64,000 bases of DNA from Chitinophagales bacterium (GTDB lineage: Bacteria > Bacteroidota > Bacteroidia > Chitinophagales > UBA10324): contig JANWWJ010000022.1 in NCBI GenBank assembly GCA_025056305.1, positions 1-64,000 of the forward strand, given 5' to 3'. The notes beneath the pieces were generated by a model. It saw only the letters and a program-made list of their open reading frames with translations. It ran no database searches and was not told the origin of the DNA. Below are positions 53,626-62,652 of the stretch, piece after piece. The translations under genes and the position numbers were made by a program. Within the stretch, counting starts at the first letter, position 1, and each line of letters begins with the position of its first letter.

Positions 53626-55359
53626 TCAAAATGTAGCCAATTCCATATAACCATCCAGCCATTCACTAACGGAGGTAGCTTGCCTGCTTATAACATCAGC
53701 CACAAACGGATTTTGCAAAGAACCCGCTGCCACCAGCTCTAAAAAAGGTCGGCTGCCCCCGAGCCTGCAGAGGACTAAATATTGTTTCATAGCTGTGGGC
53801 AGGTCTTGCCTTGCCAGCTCCCATAATTGAAAGGCACAAACCTGCGCCAATGCGTAATCAATATAATAGAACGGATATTTAAAAACATGGGCCTGGCGGT
53901 GCCAGTAAGTGCCGCGTTGCAAATAAGCCGAACCACCGTAGTTGCGATGCGGCAAGTACCTTTTTTCTAAGGCTCGCCAGCACGCTTTCCACTGCTTGGC
54001 CTCAGCATCGGGATGTGCGTAAATCCAATGTTGAAATTCATCAATGGCAGCGCTGTACGGCAAAAACATGAAGTTATGGCTCAGGTGAGAAAATTGATAT
54101 TGCCGAGCACGAACACCGAAAAACAAATGCATCCAAGGCCAGGTCAGCAATTCCATACCCATGCTGTGGATTTCAGCTGCCTCCGAAGTGGGGAAGCTGT
54201 ATTCCAGCACTTCTAAATCCCGACTACACCACGTTTGAAATGCATGTCCGGCTTCGTGAGTCAATACGTCAATATCGCCGGAAGTGCCATTGAAATTGGC
54301 AAAAATATAGGGGGCCTTCAGCTCGCTTAAGTAGGTACAATAACCTCCGGCAGCCTTATGAGGACGGGTGATTAAGTCCATCAATTCTCGCTCTTGCATC
54401 ATACGAAAGAAAGCGCCCGTTTCTTCTGAAAGCTCATCGTACATTTGCTGGGCTCGTTCGATAATTTGCGTTTCGGTGCCTACAGGTTTAGGATTACCCT
54501 CTGGAAAATCTAAAAGTTCATCGAAATACAGCAATTTCGTGAGGCCGAGGCGCCGCCGCTGCATCTCTCTCAGCTCACTGGTTTTTGGCACTATTTTCCC
54601 TAAAATGTTATCCCGAAACCGAGCCACGTCAGCTGCATTATAGCCACTTCGGCACATGCGCAGGTAACCTAATGGAATAAAATTTTCATATCCCAGCTTT
54701 CGTGCCTGTAAATGCCGCACAGCTACCAGTTCGGCAAAAATGGCATCCAGCTCGGCCTCCTGTTTTTCAAGCCAACCGTCAGCGGCCTCATGTGCGGCCT
54801 TGCGCACTGCACGGTCTGGATCCATCTTAAAAGGCACCATTCCCGAGAGATTGTAGCTGCCTCCATTGAAGGAAATCTCGGCTGAGGCAATCAGGTTTGT
54901 ATATCGCGTGGAAAGCTCGTTTTCCCGCTGCAGGTCTGGAATGATTTCCGGAGTGAAGGTCTGTAAAGTCATTTCGGCCAGCTGGAACAACTGAGGGCCC
55001 AATTTCTGCTCCAATTCCTGCCGAAAGGGGCTTCTGACCAGCAATCTGTAAAAACGATGAACTAATTCCTGGTAATAGGGCCCCTGTTGATCAAACCAAG
55101 CCTGTTCTTGTTCATAAAATTTATCCGTGGTATTGGCTGAGTAACGAATTTGGGCCACGTTACTCATGGTTTCAAAGTGACTTCGAAGGCGATAGAAGGC
55201 ACGTATGGCCTCTAACTGGCTCTCTGCCGAAGTGGCCTGCTCAATTTGCGAAAAAAACCGATTTGCCTCTTCTTGCATGCCCTCCAAATCAGGGCGCTTA
55301 TAAACAAAAGCAGAAAACTTCATTTGCATGGTCTGAGCCTGTAAAGTAAATGAGCGCAT
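53626..55359 (-). CDS. M3 family oligoendopeptidase
   Basis: The 577-residue protein has the M3 peptidase zinc motif VLTHEAGHAFQTW (HEAGH) with downstream SEAAEIHSMGMELL carrying the third ligand. An N-terminal helical region and the end region YIDYALAQVCAFQLWELA are typical of PepF/M3B oligoendopeptidases. No signal peptide is visible, so it should be cytoplasmic and degrade short peptides. Starts at codons 11 or 13 (MQMKFSAF) are also possible. It follows folB by three bases on the same strand, so it is probably co-transcribed. Confidence 0.92.
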   Translation of the reverse strand: MRSFTLQAQTMQMKFSAFVYKRPDLEGMQEEANRFFSQIEQATSAESQLEAIRAFYRLRSHFETMSNVAQIRYSANTTDKFYEQEQAWFDQQGPYYQELVHRFYRLLVRSPFRQELEQKLGPQLFQLAEMTLQTFTPEIIPDLQRENELSTRYTNLIASAEISFNGGSYNLSGMVPFKMDPDRAVRKAAHEAADGWLEKQEAELDAIFAELVAVRHLQARKLGYENFIPLGYLRMCRSGYNAADVARFRDNILGKIVPKTSELREMQRRRLGLTKLLYFDELLDFPEGNPKPVGTETQIIERAQQMYDELSEETGAFFRMMQERELMDLITRPHKAAGGYCTYLSELKAPYIFANFNGTSGDIDVLTHEAGHAFQTWCSRDLEVLEYSFPTSEAAEIHSMGMELLTWPWMHLFFGVRARQYQFSHLSHNFMFLPYSAAIDEFQHWIYAHPDAEAKQWKACWRALEKRYLPHRNYGGSAYLQRGTYWHRQAHVFKYPFYYIDYALAQVCAFQLWELARQDLPTAMKQYLVLCRLGGSRPFLELVAAGSLQNPFVADVISRQATSVSEWLDGYMELATF

Positions 55360-55362
55360 TTT

Positions 55363-55728
55363 TTATGCCGGATCAGCGTTTCTGTTCCAGGTATACCTAA
55401 CCCCGGCGCTACCTACATTCGACATGCCCGGCGGGTGAAGTTTTTGGACAGCGACGGTTATCGATTGGATCCGGTCATCAAGGGGACGAATGCCCTCGAC
55501 TACGTGAAAACATACTTGTTCCAATAAAGCCGTTTCACAGCCAGCTGCTGCTTGCACCACAGCGACCAGGCGCTGATAGTCCAATGTGTCATCAAGTAAT
55601 CGTACCGGTTGCTCTGTTTGGATACAAACAGCCACGTCGATGAGCAACTCTGATTTGGTTAACCGTTCTTCTGCACTGATGCCCACAGGTGCCGAGATCC
55701 TGATGTTGTTTAAGGCAATGGTCAACAT
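55363..55728 (-). CDS. folB: Dihydroneopterin aldolase
   Basis: FolB cleaves 7,8-dihydroneopterin to the pterin precursor of folate. From ATG 55728 the protein has 121 residues, the usual length, with the family landmarks IALNNIRISAPVGISAEERL (conserved Glu), LLDDTLDYQRLVAVV and ALLEQVCFHVVEGI. The frame is open upstream to 55884, but that part lies over the tyrosinase 5' region and has no homology. It sits directly upstream of the M3 peptidase gene. Confidence 0.88.
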   Translation of the reverse strand: MLTIALNNIRISAPVGISAEERLTKSELLIDVAVCIQTEQPVRLLDDTLDYQRLVAVVQAAAGCETALLEQVCFHVVEGIRPLDDRIQSITVAVQKLHPPGMSNVGSAGVRYTWNRNADPA

Positions 55729-55756
55729 AACTGCAAGATGCCAAATTTGAGCAGCT

Positions 55757-57712
55757 TTGCGCTTTGTGATGCTGCTTGCTCTACGCGCCAAAAATTCTAA
55801 ACATCGAGGTTTCATTTCGAAGGATTTGTCATTGCATGGAAGCATATTGAAAGTGCTGATGGGGACGTGGCTTGCCGTCAGCAAGGTGCTGGCTCAACCT
55901 GACTTATATATTGTGGACCATGCCGGCGATACGGGCACAGAGCCTTCATCCCCTCAGGACACGTTTTCTTCTCCGGCAATTTGGGTATTACAAGATCCCG
56001 ATCCGAACTGGCAGCCTTATCCTTTCGAAGGTTCTGTGCCGTGGCAAGTGCCAACCATGCAACCCCCGAAACATTACGATTGGCGCCTGTTCAACCGGCC
56101 TTCTTGGATTTATGTGCTCATCAGCAACCGGGGCAATCAGCCTTCCTCAGGATCCGAACGACTTCGCCTCTATTGGACGGCATCAACAGATCTGCATTGG
56201 CCAACCTGTTGGAATGACTACTTGCTGGTAACGGATGATGGAGGCGAAATCATATTGCTCGGTGAAGAAATCACCAAGCCGCGATGTAATGCTGCCTTGC
56301 TCTCTGATTCACAACGCATGGCCCTCATTGAAGCCTGGTTGCGCCTGGATTCCTTGTTTTACCCCGACTCCGTATCTCTCTGGGATAAACAGGATCAAAT
56401 CCATCGGGTAACCCACGTTCATAATACCCCCAACTTTTTGCCCTGGCATCGGGAACTGATTATGCGTTTTGAATTGTTGTTGCGTTCCGTGAATCCCACG
56501 CTACGCTTGCCCTACTGGGACTGGACGACTGACCCTCGCAACAGCTCGGGCTTCAATTTCTTCAGCCCTACGTTCATGGGTTCGGATCAGGGTCGTTGTG
56601 GCCCTCCTTTCGACCATTTTGATGCCAATTACGATTGCACCAAAGCGCGGGCCAGCTTGGATTTTTCTTGCTTGAACAATCTGTTCTGTGCCGATCAGCC
56701 TGACGATTATCGTCGTCCCAATTATGTAATCGAGCGAGCGGTAGCCGCCGGTGCTCCCGACAGCATTGACGCCGATTCATTAATCGTTGCTTCGTGCTTG
56801 GCGGCCCCCGTCGGTGACCAATACCTCTGGTTTTGGGGAGGATACCTCAAGAACCTCAACTATTCCCTGGAGCAAAACCACCGTCTGGCGCACACCCATC
56901 TGGGTAAGACCCTCAAGTGCAAGCATACCGCTTTTCAAGATCCATTCGCCTACCTGTTGCATTCCAATGTGGACAAGCTCTGGGCCCTGTGGCAAAGGCA
57001 GCCGTCCGCCACTCATCGGTTAGATGCCTCGGCTATATATGGTAACATCTCGAATAATATGTATTTGCATGAATTCATGCACCCTTGGGATGGCGGATCG
57101 GCCATCAGTAACCCCATTGCTCCCTGGTTGCCGGGAAGCGAGGCAATCCAAAAGAAAAATGCATTTGACGTCTCGGTAGTCATCCCGGTCACTTATGATG
57201 TAGTCCCATTAACAATTCCGGTGTTGCAACCTGGACAATCCGTAGTCGTGGCATATCCCTGGCATGTCCCTGAACTGACCGTCCTTCCCTCGCCGCACCC
57301 CGACACTTTGTATTTGTTTTTGTTGGCACGAATTGAAACCGATTCTTCACCTAATTATGGGATGACTGTGGCGGAAACTTCCGTAGTCAAACACAACATT
57401 GTCCATAACAACAACATAGCCGGCCGCAGAATAGCGGTACCCCGGATCACAACCCAAGAATCGTCAGCGATACCTATGAAGGCCTTCTGGGCTTATCCCA
57501 ATCCTGCATCCGGTCAGGTCACCGTGCATCCGCCGGATAACCAACCATACGTCATGCGCCTCCTGCTTCCCGACGGGCGCACCGTGCGGCAGCAGTGGAT
57601 GCAGGGAACAACCACCTTTAACGTAGCCGATCTGCAACCCGGCCTCTACCTGATACTGCTGGATCGAGCCGATCGAAGCCAACAACAAATATTCCGTTTG
57701 GTGATTCATTAA
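55757..57712 (+). CDS. T9SS-secreted tyrosinase-family copper protein
   Basis: The frame of up to 651 residues encodes a tyrosinase/polyphenol-oxidase core. Copper A ligands lie in HRVTHVHNTPNFLPWHRELI (His216 or 220, His222, His231) and copper B ligands in NHRLAH (His375, His379) and DPFAYLLHSNVDKLWALWQ (His402). A tyrosinase PYWDWTTDP signature is at about 252-260. The N-terminal 150 residues form a beta domain and the last 75 or so a T9SS sorting domain (AYPNPASGQVTVHP to the end). The true start is unclear: the hydrophobic signal begins near residue 28, so TTG near 55832 or ATG 55859 may be used. It should oxidise phenols outside the cell. It is divergent from folB. Confidence 0.88.
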   Translation: MRFVMLLALRAKNSKHRGFISKDLSLHGSILKVLMGTWLAVSKVLAQPDLYIVDHAGDTGTEPSSPQDTFSSPAIWVLQDPDPNWQPYPFEGSVPWQVPTMQPPKHYDWRLFNRPSWIYVLISNRGNQPSSGSERLRLYWTASTDLHWPTCWNDYLLVTDDGGEIILLGEEITKPRCNAALLSDSQRMALIEAWLRLDSLFYPDSVSLWDKQDQIHRVTHVHNTPNFLPWHRELIMRFELLLRSVNPTLRLPYWDWTTDPRNSSGFNFFSPTFMGSDQGRCGPPFDHFDANYDCTKARASLDFSCLNNLFCADQPDDYRRPNYVIERAVAAGAPDSIDADSLIVASCLAAPVGDQYLWFWGGYLKNLNYSLEQNHRLAHTHLGKTLKCKHTAFQDPFAYLLHSNVDKLWALWQRQPSATHRLDASAIYGNISNNMYLHEFMHPWDGGSAISNPIAPWLPGSEAIQKKNAFDVSVVIPVTYDVVPLTIPVLQPGQSVVVAYPWHVPELTVLPSPHPDTLYLFLLARIETDSSPNYGMTVAETSVVKHNIVHNNNIAGRRIAVPRITTQESSAIPMKAFWAYPNPASGQVTVHPPDNQPYVMRLLLPDGRTVRQQWMQGTTTFNVADLQPGLYLILLDRADRSQQQIFRLVIH

Positions 57713-57742
57713 GGCTTCTTTTTAGGCTCACCACGTCCCGAC

Positions 57743-57750
57743 TACCTTTG
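57743..57750 (+). promoter_or_regulatory. TAnnTTTG -7 element of the gcdH gene
   Basis: TACCTTTG ends 14 bases before the ATG at 57765. A T-rich stretch lies at the -33 distance but has no exact TTG. Confidence 0.5.
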
Positions 57751-57764
57751 CCAAAATTTTGCTC

Positions 57765-58943
57765 ATGCGCGACGATCAATTCCAGCATCCCGATTATTAC
57801 CTCGTTGACGAGCTGCTGACCGATGAACAGAAGCTCATCCGCGATACCGTGCGATCGTGGGTAAAAAAAGAGGTCTCCCCCATCATCGAAGACTATGCGC
57901 AGCGTGCTGTGTTTCCGGCACATCTTATCAAAGGCTTAGCCGACTTAGGTTGTTTTGGACCTACCATACCGGAAAAATATGGAGGTGCCGGCCTTGATTA
58001 CATTACCTATGGTTTGATGATGCAGGAGCTGGAACGGGGCGACAGCGGTATCCGCTCCACAGCCAGCGTACAGGGTAGCTTAGTCATGTTTCCAATCTAT
58101 GCTTACGGCAGTGAAGAACAACGCCAACGCTACTTGCCCCGCTTGGCTAAGGGAGAAATTATGGGGTGCTTCGGCCTGACTGAACCTGATTACGGCAGCA
58201 ATCCGGCAGACATGATCACTCGCTTCGAAGATGCAGGCGACCACGTCGTACTGAATGGAGCTAAAATGTGGATCAGCAATGCGCCTTTTGCCGACATAGC
58301 CGTAGTCTGGGCCAAAGACCCCGACGGCGAAATCCGCGGGCTGATTGTAGAACGAGGCATGCCCGGGTTTTCTACCCCTGAAACGCACGGCAAATGGAGC
58401 CTGCGCGCTTCGGCTACCGGCGAACTGGTTTTTGATCAGGTGCGCGTCCCGAAAGAAAACATCTTGCCGGGGATCCAAGGCCTGAAAGGACCGCTCAGCT
58501 GCCTGACCAAAGCCCGCTATGGCATAGCCTGGGGCGCCTTAGGTGCCGCTATGGATTGCTATGACTCCGCTTTACGTTACAGCAAGCAACGCATTCAGTT
58601 CGGCAAGCCTATTGCTTCATTTCAACTGATCCAGAAAAAGCTGGCCGAAATGATTACCGAAATCACCAAAGCGCAGCTTATGGTATGGCGGCTCGGTACG
58701 TTAATGAATGAAAACAGAGCCACCCCAGCCCAAGTATCTATGGCTAAACGCAATTCCGTGGAAATTGCCCTGAACATAGCCCGCGAAGCTCGTCAGATCC
58801 ATGGGGCCATGGGCATCACCAGCGAATATTCCATCATGCGCCATATGATGAATTTGGAATCGGTCATCACCTACGAAGGCACGCATGAAATTCATTTGCT
58901 TATTACCGGCCTCGATATTACGGGGATCAATGCGTTTAAGTAA
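57765..58943 (+). CDS. gcdH: Glutaryl-CoA dehydrogenase-type acyl-CoA dehydrogenase
   Basis: This FAD enzyme oxidises and decarboxylates glutaryl-CoA to crotonyl-CoA in lysine and tryptophan breakdown. The 392-residue protein (ATG 57765; TTG 57759 also in frame) matches the GCDH subgroup closely: FGPTIPEKYGGAGLDYITYGL, GCFGLTEPDYGSNP, GAKMWISNAPFADIAVVWAK, ARYGIAWGALGAAMDCYDSA. The catalytic base is the Glu of TYEGTHEIH near residue 371. Length is normal. The gene is alone on its strand; no other lysine-degradation gene is in the window. Confidence 0.9.
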   Translation: MRDDQFQHPDYYLVDELLTDEQKLIRDTVRSWVKKEVSPIIEDYAQRAVFPAHLIKGLADLGCFGPTIPEKYGGAGLDYITYGLMMQELERGDSGIRSTASVQGSLVMFPIYAYGSEEQRQRYLPRLAKGEIMGCFGLTEPDYGSNPADMITRFEDAGDHVVLNGAKMWISNAPFADIAVVWAKDPDGEIRGLIVERGMPGFSTPETHGKWSLRASATGELVFDQVRVPKENILPGIQGLKGPLSCLTKARYGIAWGALGAAMDCYDSALRYSKQRIQFGKPIASFQLIQKKLAEMITEITKAQLMVWRLGTLMNENRATPAQVSMAKRNSVEIALNIAREARQIHGAMGITSEYSIMRHMMNLESVITYEGTHEIHLLITGLDITGINAFK

Positions 58944-59446
58944 TCGTTTTGCCCTCTTATTATTGAGGCCAGCGCTTAAAAAGCTATTTCTTAAAATATC
59001 CTTCAAGCGCTGACAGAAATGTTTTTAAAAAGAGTGTTTGCCTCAAATTAAGATTTAAATCAATATAACCAGGGGCCTATTTCTTAGAAATGACCAAATT
59101 TTTATGCCGTTTGGGTAGGATGTTTATGCTATTAGCTTAATTAAAACATGTATATTAAAATTCAAGACTGAACAGAGTGCTTTATTTAGAATGCCTTATT
59201 TATATTTTTCCCAAAAGCACAATAATATGCTGGCTGTTTTTTCTTGGATAATGTTAGGTGTTGATGCAGGTTATATCAACAATTCAATAAAAATTAATTT
59301 AATGATTCCTTGTGTTTTATCTCTGATTTTGACTCCAAATATCTGGCTTGGCCATGCGTTTAGTTCTTAAGAGAAGGGATAAGTCAACGATAGATGACGT
59401 GCATTTATAACTTTTCATCAGAAACAATTCTCGGAGAATCCCTAAA
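58944..59446. other. AT-rich intergenic island
   Basis: This 503-base stretch is much richer in A and T than its neighbours. Near its start an eight-base inverted repeat (CAGCGCTT at 58970-58977, AAGCGCTG at 59005-59012) might end gcdH transcription, though the 27-base loop is long and there is no T-run. One plus-strand frame of 59 codons (59191-59370) is given separately. No RNA gene or promoter for pcm is seen here. Confidence 0.5.
59191..59370 (+). CDS. Doubtful 59-residue hydrophobic open frame
   Basis: An ATG at 59191 opens a frame to TAA at 59368-59370. The product is hydrophobic (MLAVFSWIMLGVDAGY and MIPCVLSLILTPNIWLGHAF) and could span the membrane twice. There is no recognisable family, and the AT-rich composition makes chance hydrophobic frames likely. 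It is recorded because it is the only sizeable frame in the island. Confidence 0.2.
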   Translation: MPYLYFSQKHNNMLAVFSWIMLGVDAGYINNSIKINLMIPCVLSLILTPNIWLGHAFSS

Positions 59447-60118
59447 CTAACCCTTTTTGCCCGGTAGCATTGGCACAAAACGGAACGTATCAAAGGCTTC
59501 CTCTTTGATTTCAGATTCGGAAACGTAGGTATAGCGCCGCATCATCTGCAGGCTGCCTTTACCGACCGGAGCCACGAGGATGCCGCCCCGCCGCAATTGA
59601 CGCAGCAACTTGTCAGGAACGGAAGGAGCTGCTGCCGTAATCAGAATACGATCGAAAGGGGCATAAGCAGGTAGTCCTTCAAAGCCATCACCAAAAAAGC
59701 AGCGAATATTCGTGTACCCCAGCCGTAACAATCGTTCTTTTACTTTCAAGTAAAGGGAGCGAATGCGCTCGATGGTATAAACGCGAGCGCCGAGTTCATA
59801 GAGGATGGCTGCTTGATAGCCACTGCCGGTGCCGATCTCCAAGACTTTGTGACCCGACTGTACGCACAACAACTGCGTCTGGTAGGCCACGGTAAATGGC
59901 TGCGATATGGTTTGACCTTCACCGATGGGAAAAGCATTATCCTCATACGCGCGTTCCAAAAATGCACTTTCAAAACCAAACAGGTGGCGTGGAACATTAT
60001 TCATAGCTTCCAACACGCGTTCGTCGGTAATGCCTTTTTTGCGAATACCTTCAACCATGCGGCGGCGAAGGCCGGCATGTCGCGGTGTGTCGCCAGCTAT
60101 CTTGGTGAAGTCAACCAT
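59447..60118 (-). CDS. pcm: Protein-L-isoaspartate O-methyltransferase
   Basis: This enzyme repairs isoaspartyl damage in proteins using S-adenosylmethionine. The 223-residue protein has the Pcm landmarks GQTISQPFTVAYQTQLL, the SAM motif VLEIGTGSGYQAAILYELG and FDRILITAAAPSVPDKLLRQL, with the end segment GGILVAPVGKG. Length is normal. A TACTTTTG element lies at complement 60129-60136, ten bases from the ATG. The gene is divergent from the phosphohexomutase. Confidence 0.94.
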   Translation of the reverse strand: MVDFTKIAGDTPRHAGLRRRMVEGIRKKGITDERVLEAMNNVPRHLFGFESAFLERAYEDNAFPIGEGQTISQPFTVAYQTQLLCVQSGHKVLEIGTGSGYQAAILYELGARVYTIERIRSLYLKVKERLLRLGYTNIRCFFGDGFEGLPAYAPFDRILITAAAPSVPDKLLRQLRRGGILVAPVGKGSLQMMRRYTYVSESEIKEEAFDTFRFVPMLPGKKG

Positions 60119-60128
60119 GATTTCGATT

Positions 60129-60136
60129 CAAAAGTA
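60129..60136 (-). promoter_or_regulatory. TAnnTTTG -7 element of the pcm gene
   Basis: TACTTTTG on the minus strand ends ten bases before the ATG at 60118. No exact -33 TTG is found. Confidence 0.45.
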
Positions 60137-60217
60137 ACAGGAATGCATGGGCTCCTTTCGCTCTTCCGCGGGCGCCATAATGACTGGCCTGTTAAATTCG
60201 CCAGCTAACTCAGTGCT

Positions 60218-61624
60218 ATGAGTGCCATCAAATTTGGAACCGACGGTTGGCGGGCCATCATTGCCGATGATTTTACGGTAGCCAACGTCCAAAGGGTAGC
60301 CGCAGCCACTGCCCGCTGGATCGTGCAGCAGCCGGCTCCGCATGCCGCTGTTGTGGGGCATGACTGCCGTTTTGGCGGTGAATTATTTGCACAAACGACA
60401 GCCCGCATGTTGTGTGCTCACGACATCAAAACCTATTTGGCCGAAAGCTTTGTGTCAACGCCCATGGTTTCGCTGGCAACGCGCCACCATGCCGCAAACA
60501 TGGGTATCGTCATCACCGCTTCACACAATCCTCCTTCCTACAATGGCTACAAGCTTAAGGGATCACACGGGGGGCCGAGCTCGCCGTCGGTAGTGGCGGC
60601 CGTAGAAGCACTTATTCCCGATAAGCCAGACATCACGCCCGTATCCCTTCAGGCCTATGAGGCCGGTGGCTTGCTGGAATACACCAACATGGAAGGGCTC
60701 TACTTAGACCATGTGCGCAGGCATTTTGATTTGGATCGCATCAATCAGGCAGGCTTCATCGTCGCATACGATGCCATGTACGGGGCCGGGCAGCGTGTAG
60801 TACCCCTCTTGCTGCAAAACACCATATTGCTGCATTGCGACTACAACCCTTCTTTTAAAGGGCAGGCCCCAGAACCTCTTGACCGAAATCTGGCAGAGCT
60901 GGCTTCCACCATCCGTAACGGGCCGGGCCATGTAGTGGGCTTAGCCACTGACGGTGACGCCGACCGCTTAGGCATGTACGACGAATCCGGTAATTTTATA
61001 GACGCACATCATATAATTCTTTTGTTGATCCATTACCTGCATCGCTACAAAAAAATGAACGGAAAGGTGGTCGTTGCCTTTTCCGTTTCGGACAAGGTGA
61101 AGAAGATGTGCCTCAAATACGGATTACCGGTGGAAGTGACGCCCATAGGCTTTAAACACATCAGTGAAAAAATGGTGAAAGAAGATGTGTTGGTGGGTGG
61201 TGAAGAAAGCGGAGGTATTGCCGTAAAGGGACACATTCCCGAACGGGATGGCATTTGGGACGGTCTGCTGTTGCTGGAGTTTATGGCATACACGGGCAAG
61301 ACGCTACAGCAACTCATTCAGGAAGTTTACGACATCGTGGGCGCATTCAGCTTTGAACGTCTGGACTTACACCTGGATGATTCGTTGAAGCAGCAAATCA
61401 TAGCCAACTGCCAGAAAGGTCTTTATAAATCGTTTGGCCGCTATCATATTTTGCGCACCGAAGATCTGGATGGCTTTAAGTACCATTTCAGCAATGATGA
61501 ATGGGTGATGATACGGCCCTCTGGCACCGAGCCATTGTTGCGCGTTTACGGTGAAGCCCCGTCGCGCCAGGGGGTGCGCGATATGTTGCAAACCGTTAAG
61601 CAAGTGCTGCTGCAATCGCAGTAA
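60218..61624 (+). CDS. Phosphoglucomutase/phosphomannomutase family protein
   Basis: The 468-residue alpha-D-phosphohexomutase has the phosphoserine loop GIVITASHNPPSYNGYK (Ser102), the metal loop TDGDADRLG (245-250), the sugar-binding loop GGEESGGIAV near 315 and the phosphate-binding RPSGTEPLLRVYGE near the end. It interconverts sugar 1- and 6-phosphates; which sugar cannot be told. Such an enzyme could feed the surface-sugar operon, but this is only a general link. A TAAATTCG element at 60193-60200 lies 17 bases upstream. The DUF2279 gene follows 20 bases later. Confidence 0.92.
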   Translation: MSAIKFGTDGWRAIIADDFTVANVQRVAAATARWIVQQPAPHAAVVGHDCRFGGELFAQTTARMLCAHDIKTYLAESFVSTPMVSLATRHHAANMGIVITASHNPPSYNGYKLKGSHGGPSSPSVVAAVEALIPDKPDITPVSLQAYEAGGLLEYTNMEGLYLDHVRRHFDLDRINQAGFIVAYDAMYGAGQRVVPLLLQNTILLHCDYNPSFKGQAPEPLDRNLAELASTIRNGPGHVVGLATDGDADRLGMYDESGNFIDAHHIILLLIHYLHRYKKMNGKVVVAFSVSDKVKKMCLKYGLPVEVTPIGFKHISEKMVKEDVLVGGEESGGIAVKGHIPERDGIWDGLLLLEFMAYTGKTLQQLIQEVYDIVGAFSFERLDLHLDDSLKQQIIANCQKGLYKSFGRYHILRTEDLDGFKYHFSNDEWVMIRPSGTEPLLRVYGEAPSRQGVRDMLQTVKQVLLQSQ

Positions 61625-61644
61625 AGGGCCATGATGTACCTTTC

Positions 61645-62598
61645 ATGGAAAACGGAGACATGTACCGGTTGCTCCTGACCGCAAGCATCATGTCTGCCTG
61701 CCTGAGCGGTTCCGCTACAGCACAGGGAACGGCGAGACCTCAACCACCGACCGACACGTTGCTGCGCACACGGCTAACCGCTTTGGCCGCAACCTGGACA
61801 GGTTTATATGCAACCACTTTGTTTGGGTTAAGTCATTACTGGTATGCAGCATATCCACGGAGTGCCTTTCATTTTTTCAATGATGGCAGCGAGTGGCTGC
61901 AGATGGACAAGATTGGGCATGCCTATACTGCCTATTTCGAAAGTCGTTGGACCATGCGGGCATTACAATGGAGCGGCGTGCGCCAACCCACAGCAGCATG
62001 GATTGGTGCAGCCACAGGTTTCTTGCTTCAAACTTCAATCGAGGTTTTGGACGGCTATTCTGCAGCTTGGGGTGCCTCCGTATGGGATGTGGCCTCAAAC
62101 ATAGTCGGATCGGCAATGGTAGTAGGTCAGGAACTTCAATGGGGTGAGCAGCGAATAAGCATGAAAATGTCGGCTTGGCCCAGGCACTATGAAGCAGCGC
62201 TCCAAAGCCGCACCGATGCTTTGTTCGGAACTTATCCGGGGCGTCTGCTCAAAGACTACAATGCGCAGACCTATTGGATTTCTTTTAATCTATCTTCGTT
62301 TTTGAGCCATACTCCACCATGGCTCCCCCGGTGGTTGAACCTTGCTGCCGGTTACGGTGCTGAAGGGCTTTTGGGCGGAAACCACAATATATGGGCTGAG
62401 GGCGATGGGCTAATAATGCGCACCGACATCGCACGGCTACGCCAGTTTTACCTGGCCCCTGATGTGGATCTGACACGCATTCCTGCTCGCTCCGCCCTGC
62501 TGCGTACGGCACTTGAAATTCTAAATATTGTGAAAATCCCCACCCCAGCCTTATGCTACCAACAACAGGGGCTTAAGTGGCAATGGCTAGCATTCTAA
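61645..62598 (+). CDS. DUF2279 exported protein
   Basis: The 317-residue protein has a signal peptide (LLTASIMSACLSGSATAQG) and the DUF2279 core: FHFFNDGSEWLQMDKIGHAYTAYFESR near residue 75, given by FNDGSEW and MDKIGH, and a second part GASVWDVASNIVGSAMVVGQE with small hydrophobic helices. The family resembles VanZ-like and YfiM-like proteins and is thought to sit in the periplasm or membrane; its function is unknown. It lies 20 bases after the phosphohexomutase gene, probably in the same transcript. Confidence 0.8.
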   Translation: MENGDMYRLLLTASIMSACLSGSATAQGTARPQPPTDTLLRTRLTALAATWTGLYATTLFGLSHYWYAAYPRSAFHFFNDGSEWLQMDKIGHAYTAYFESRWTMRALQWSGVRQPTAAWIGAATGFLLQTSIEVLDGYSAAWGASVWDVASNIVGSAMVVGQELQWGEQRISMKMSAWPRHYEAALQSRTDALFGTYPGRLLKDYNAQTYWISFNLSSFLSHTPPWLPRWLNLAAGYGAEGLLGGNHNIWAEGDGLIMRTDIARLRQFYLAPDVDLTRIPARSALLRTALEILNIVKIPTPALCYQQQGLKWQWLAF

Positions 62599-62608
62599 TG
62601 AGGCCTGT

Positions 62609-62616
62609 TATCTTCG
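62609..62616 (+). promoter_or_regulatory. TAnnTTcG element before the S9 peptidase gene
   Basis: TATCTTCG, one base off consensus, ends 36 bases before the ATG at 62653. Confidence 0.35.
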
Positions 62617-62652
62617 TTTTACTTCTGAAACTCTTTTAAAAAATCTTCCCAC

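Noticed and set aside
53451-53666. A 71-codon minus-strand open frame upstream of the M3 peptidase end
   Set aside because: No ribosome-binding site, promoter or protein-like composition; it overlaps the M3 gene in another frame.
58970-59012. Inverted repeat as an intrinsic terminator of gcdH
   Set aside because: The stems are only eight bases, the loop is 27 bases and no T-run follows, so it is noted but not called as a terminator.
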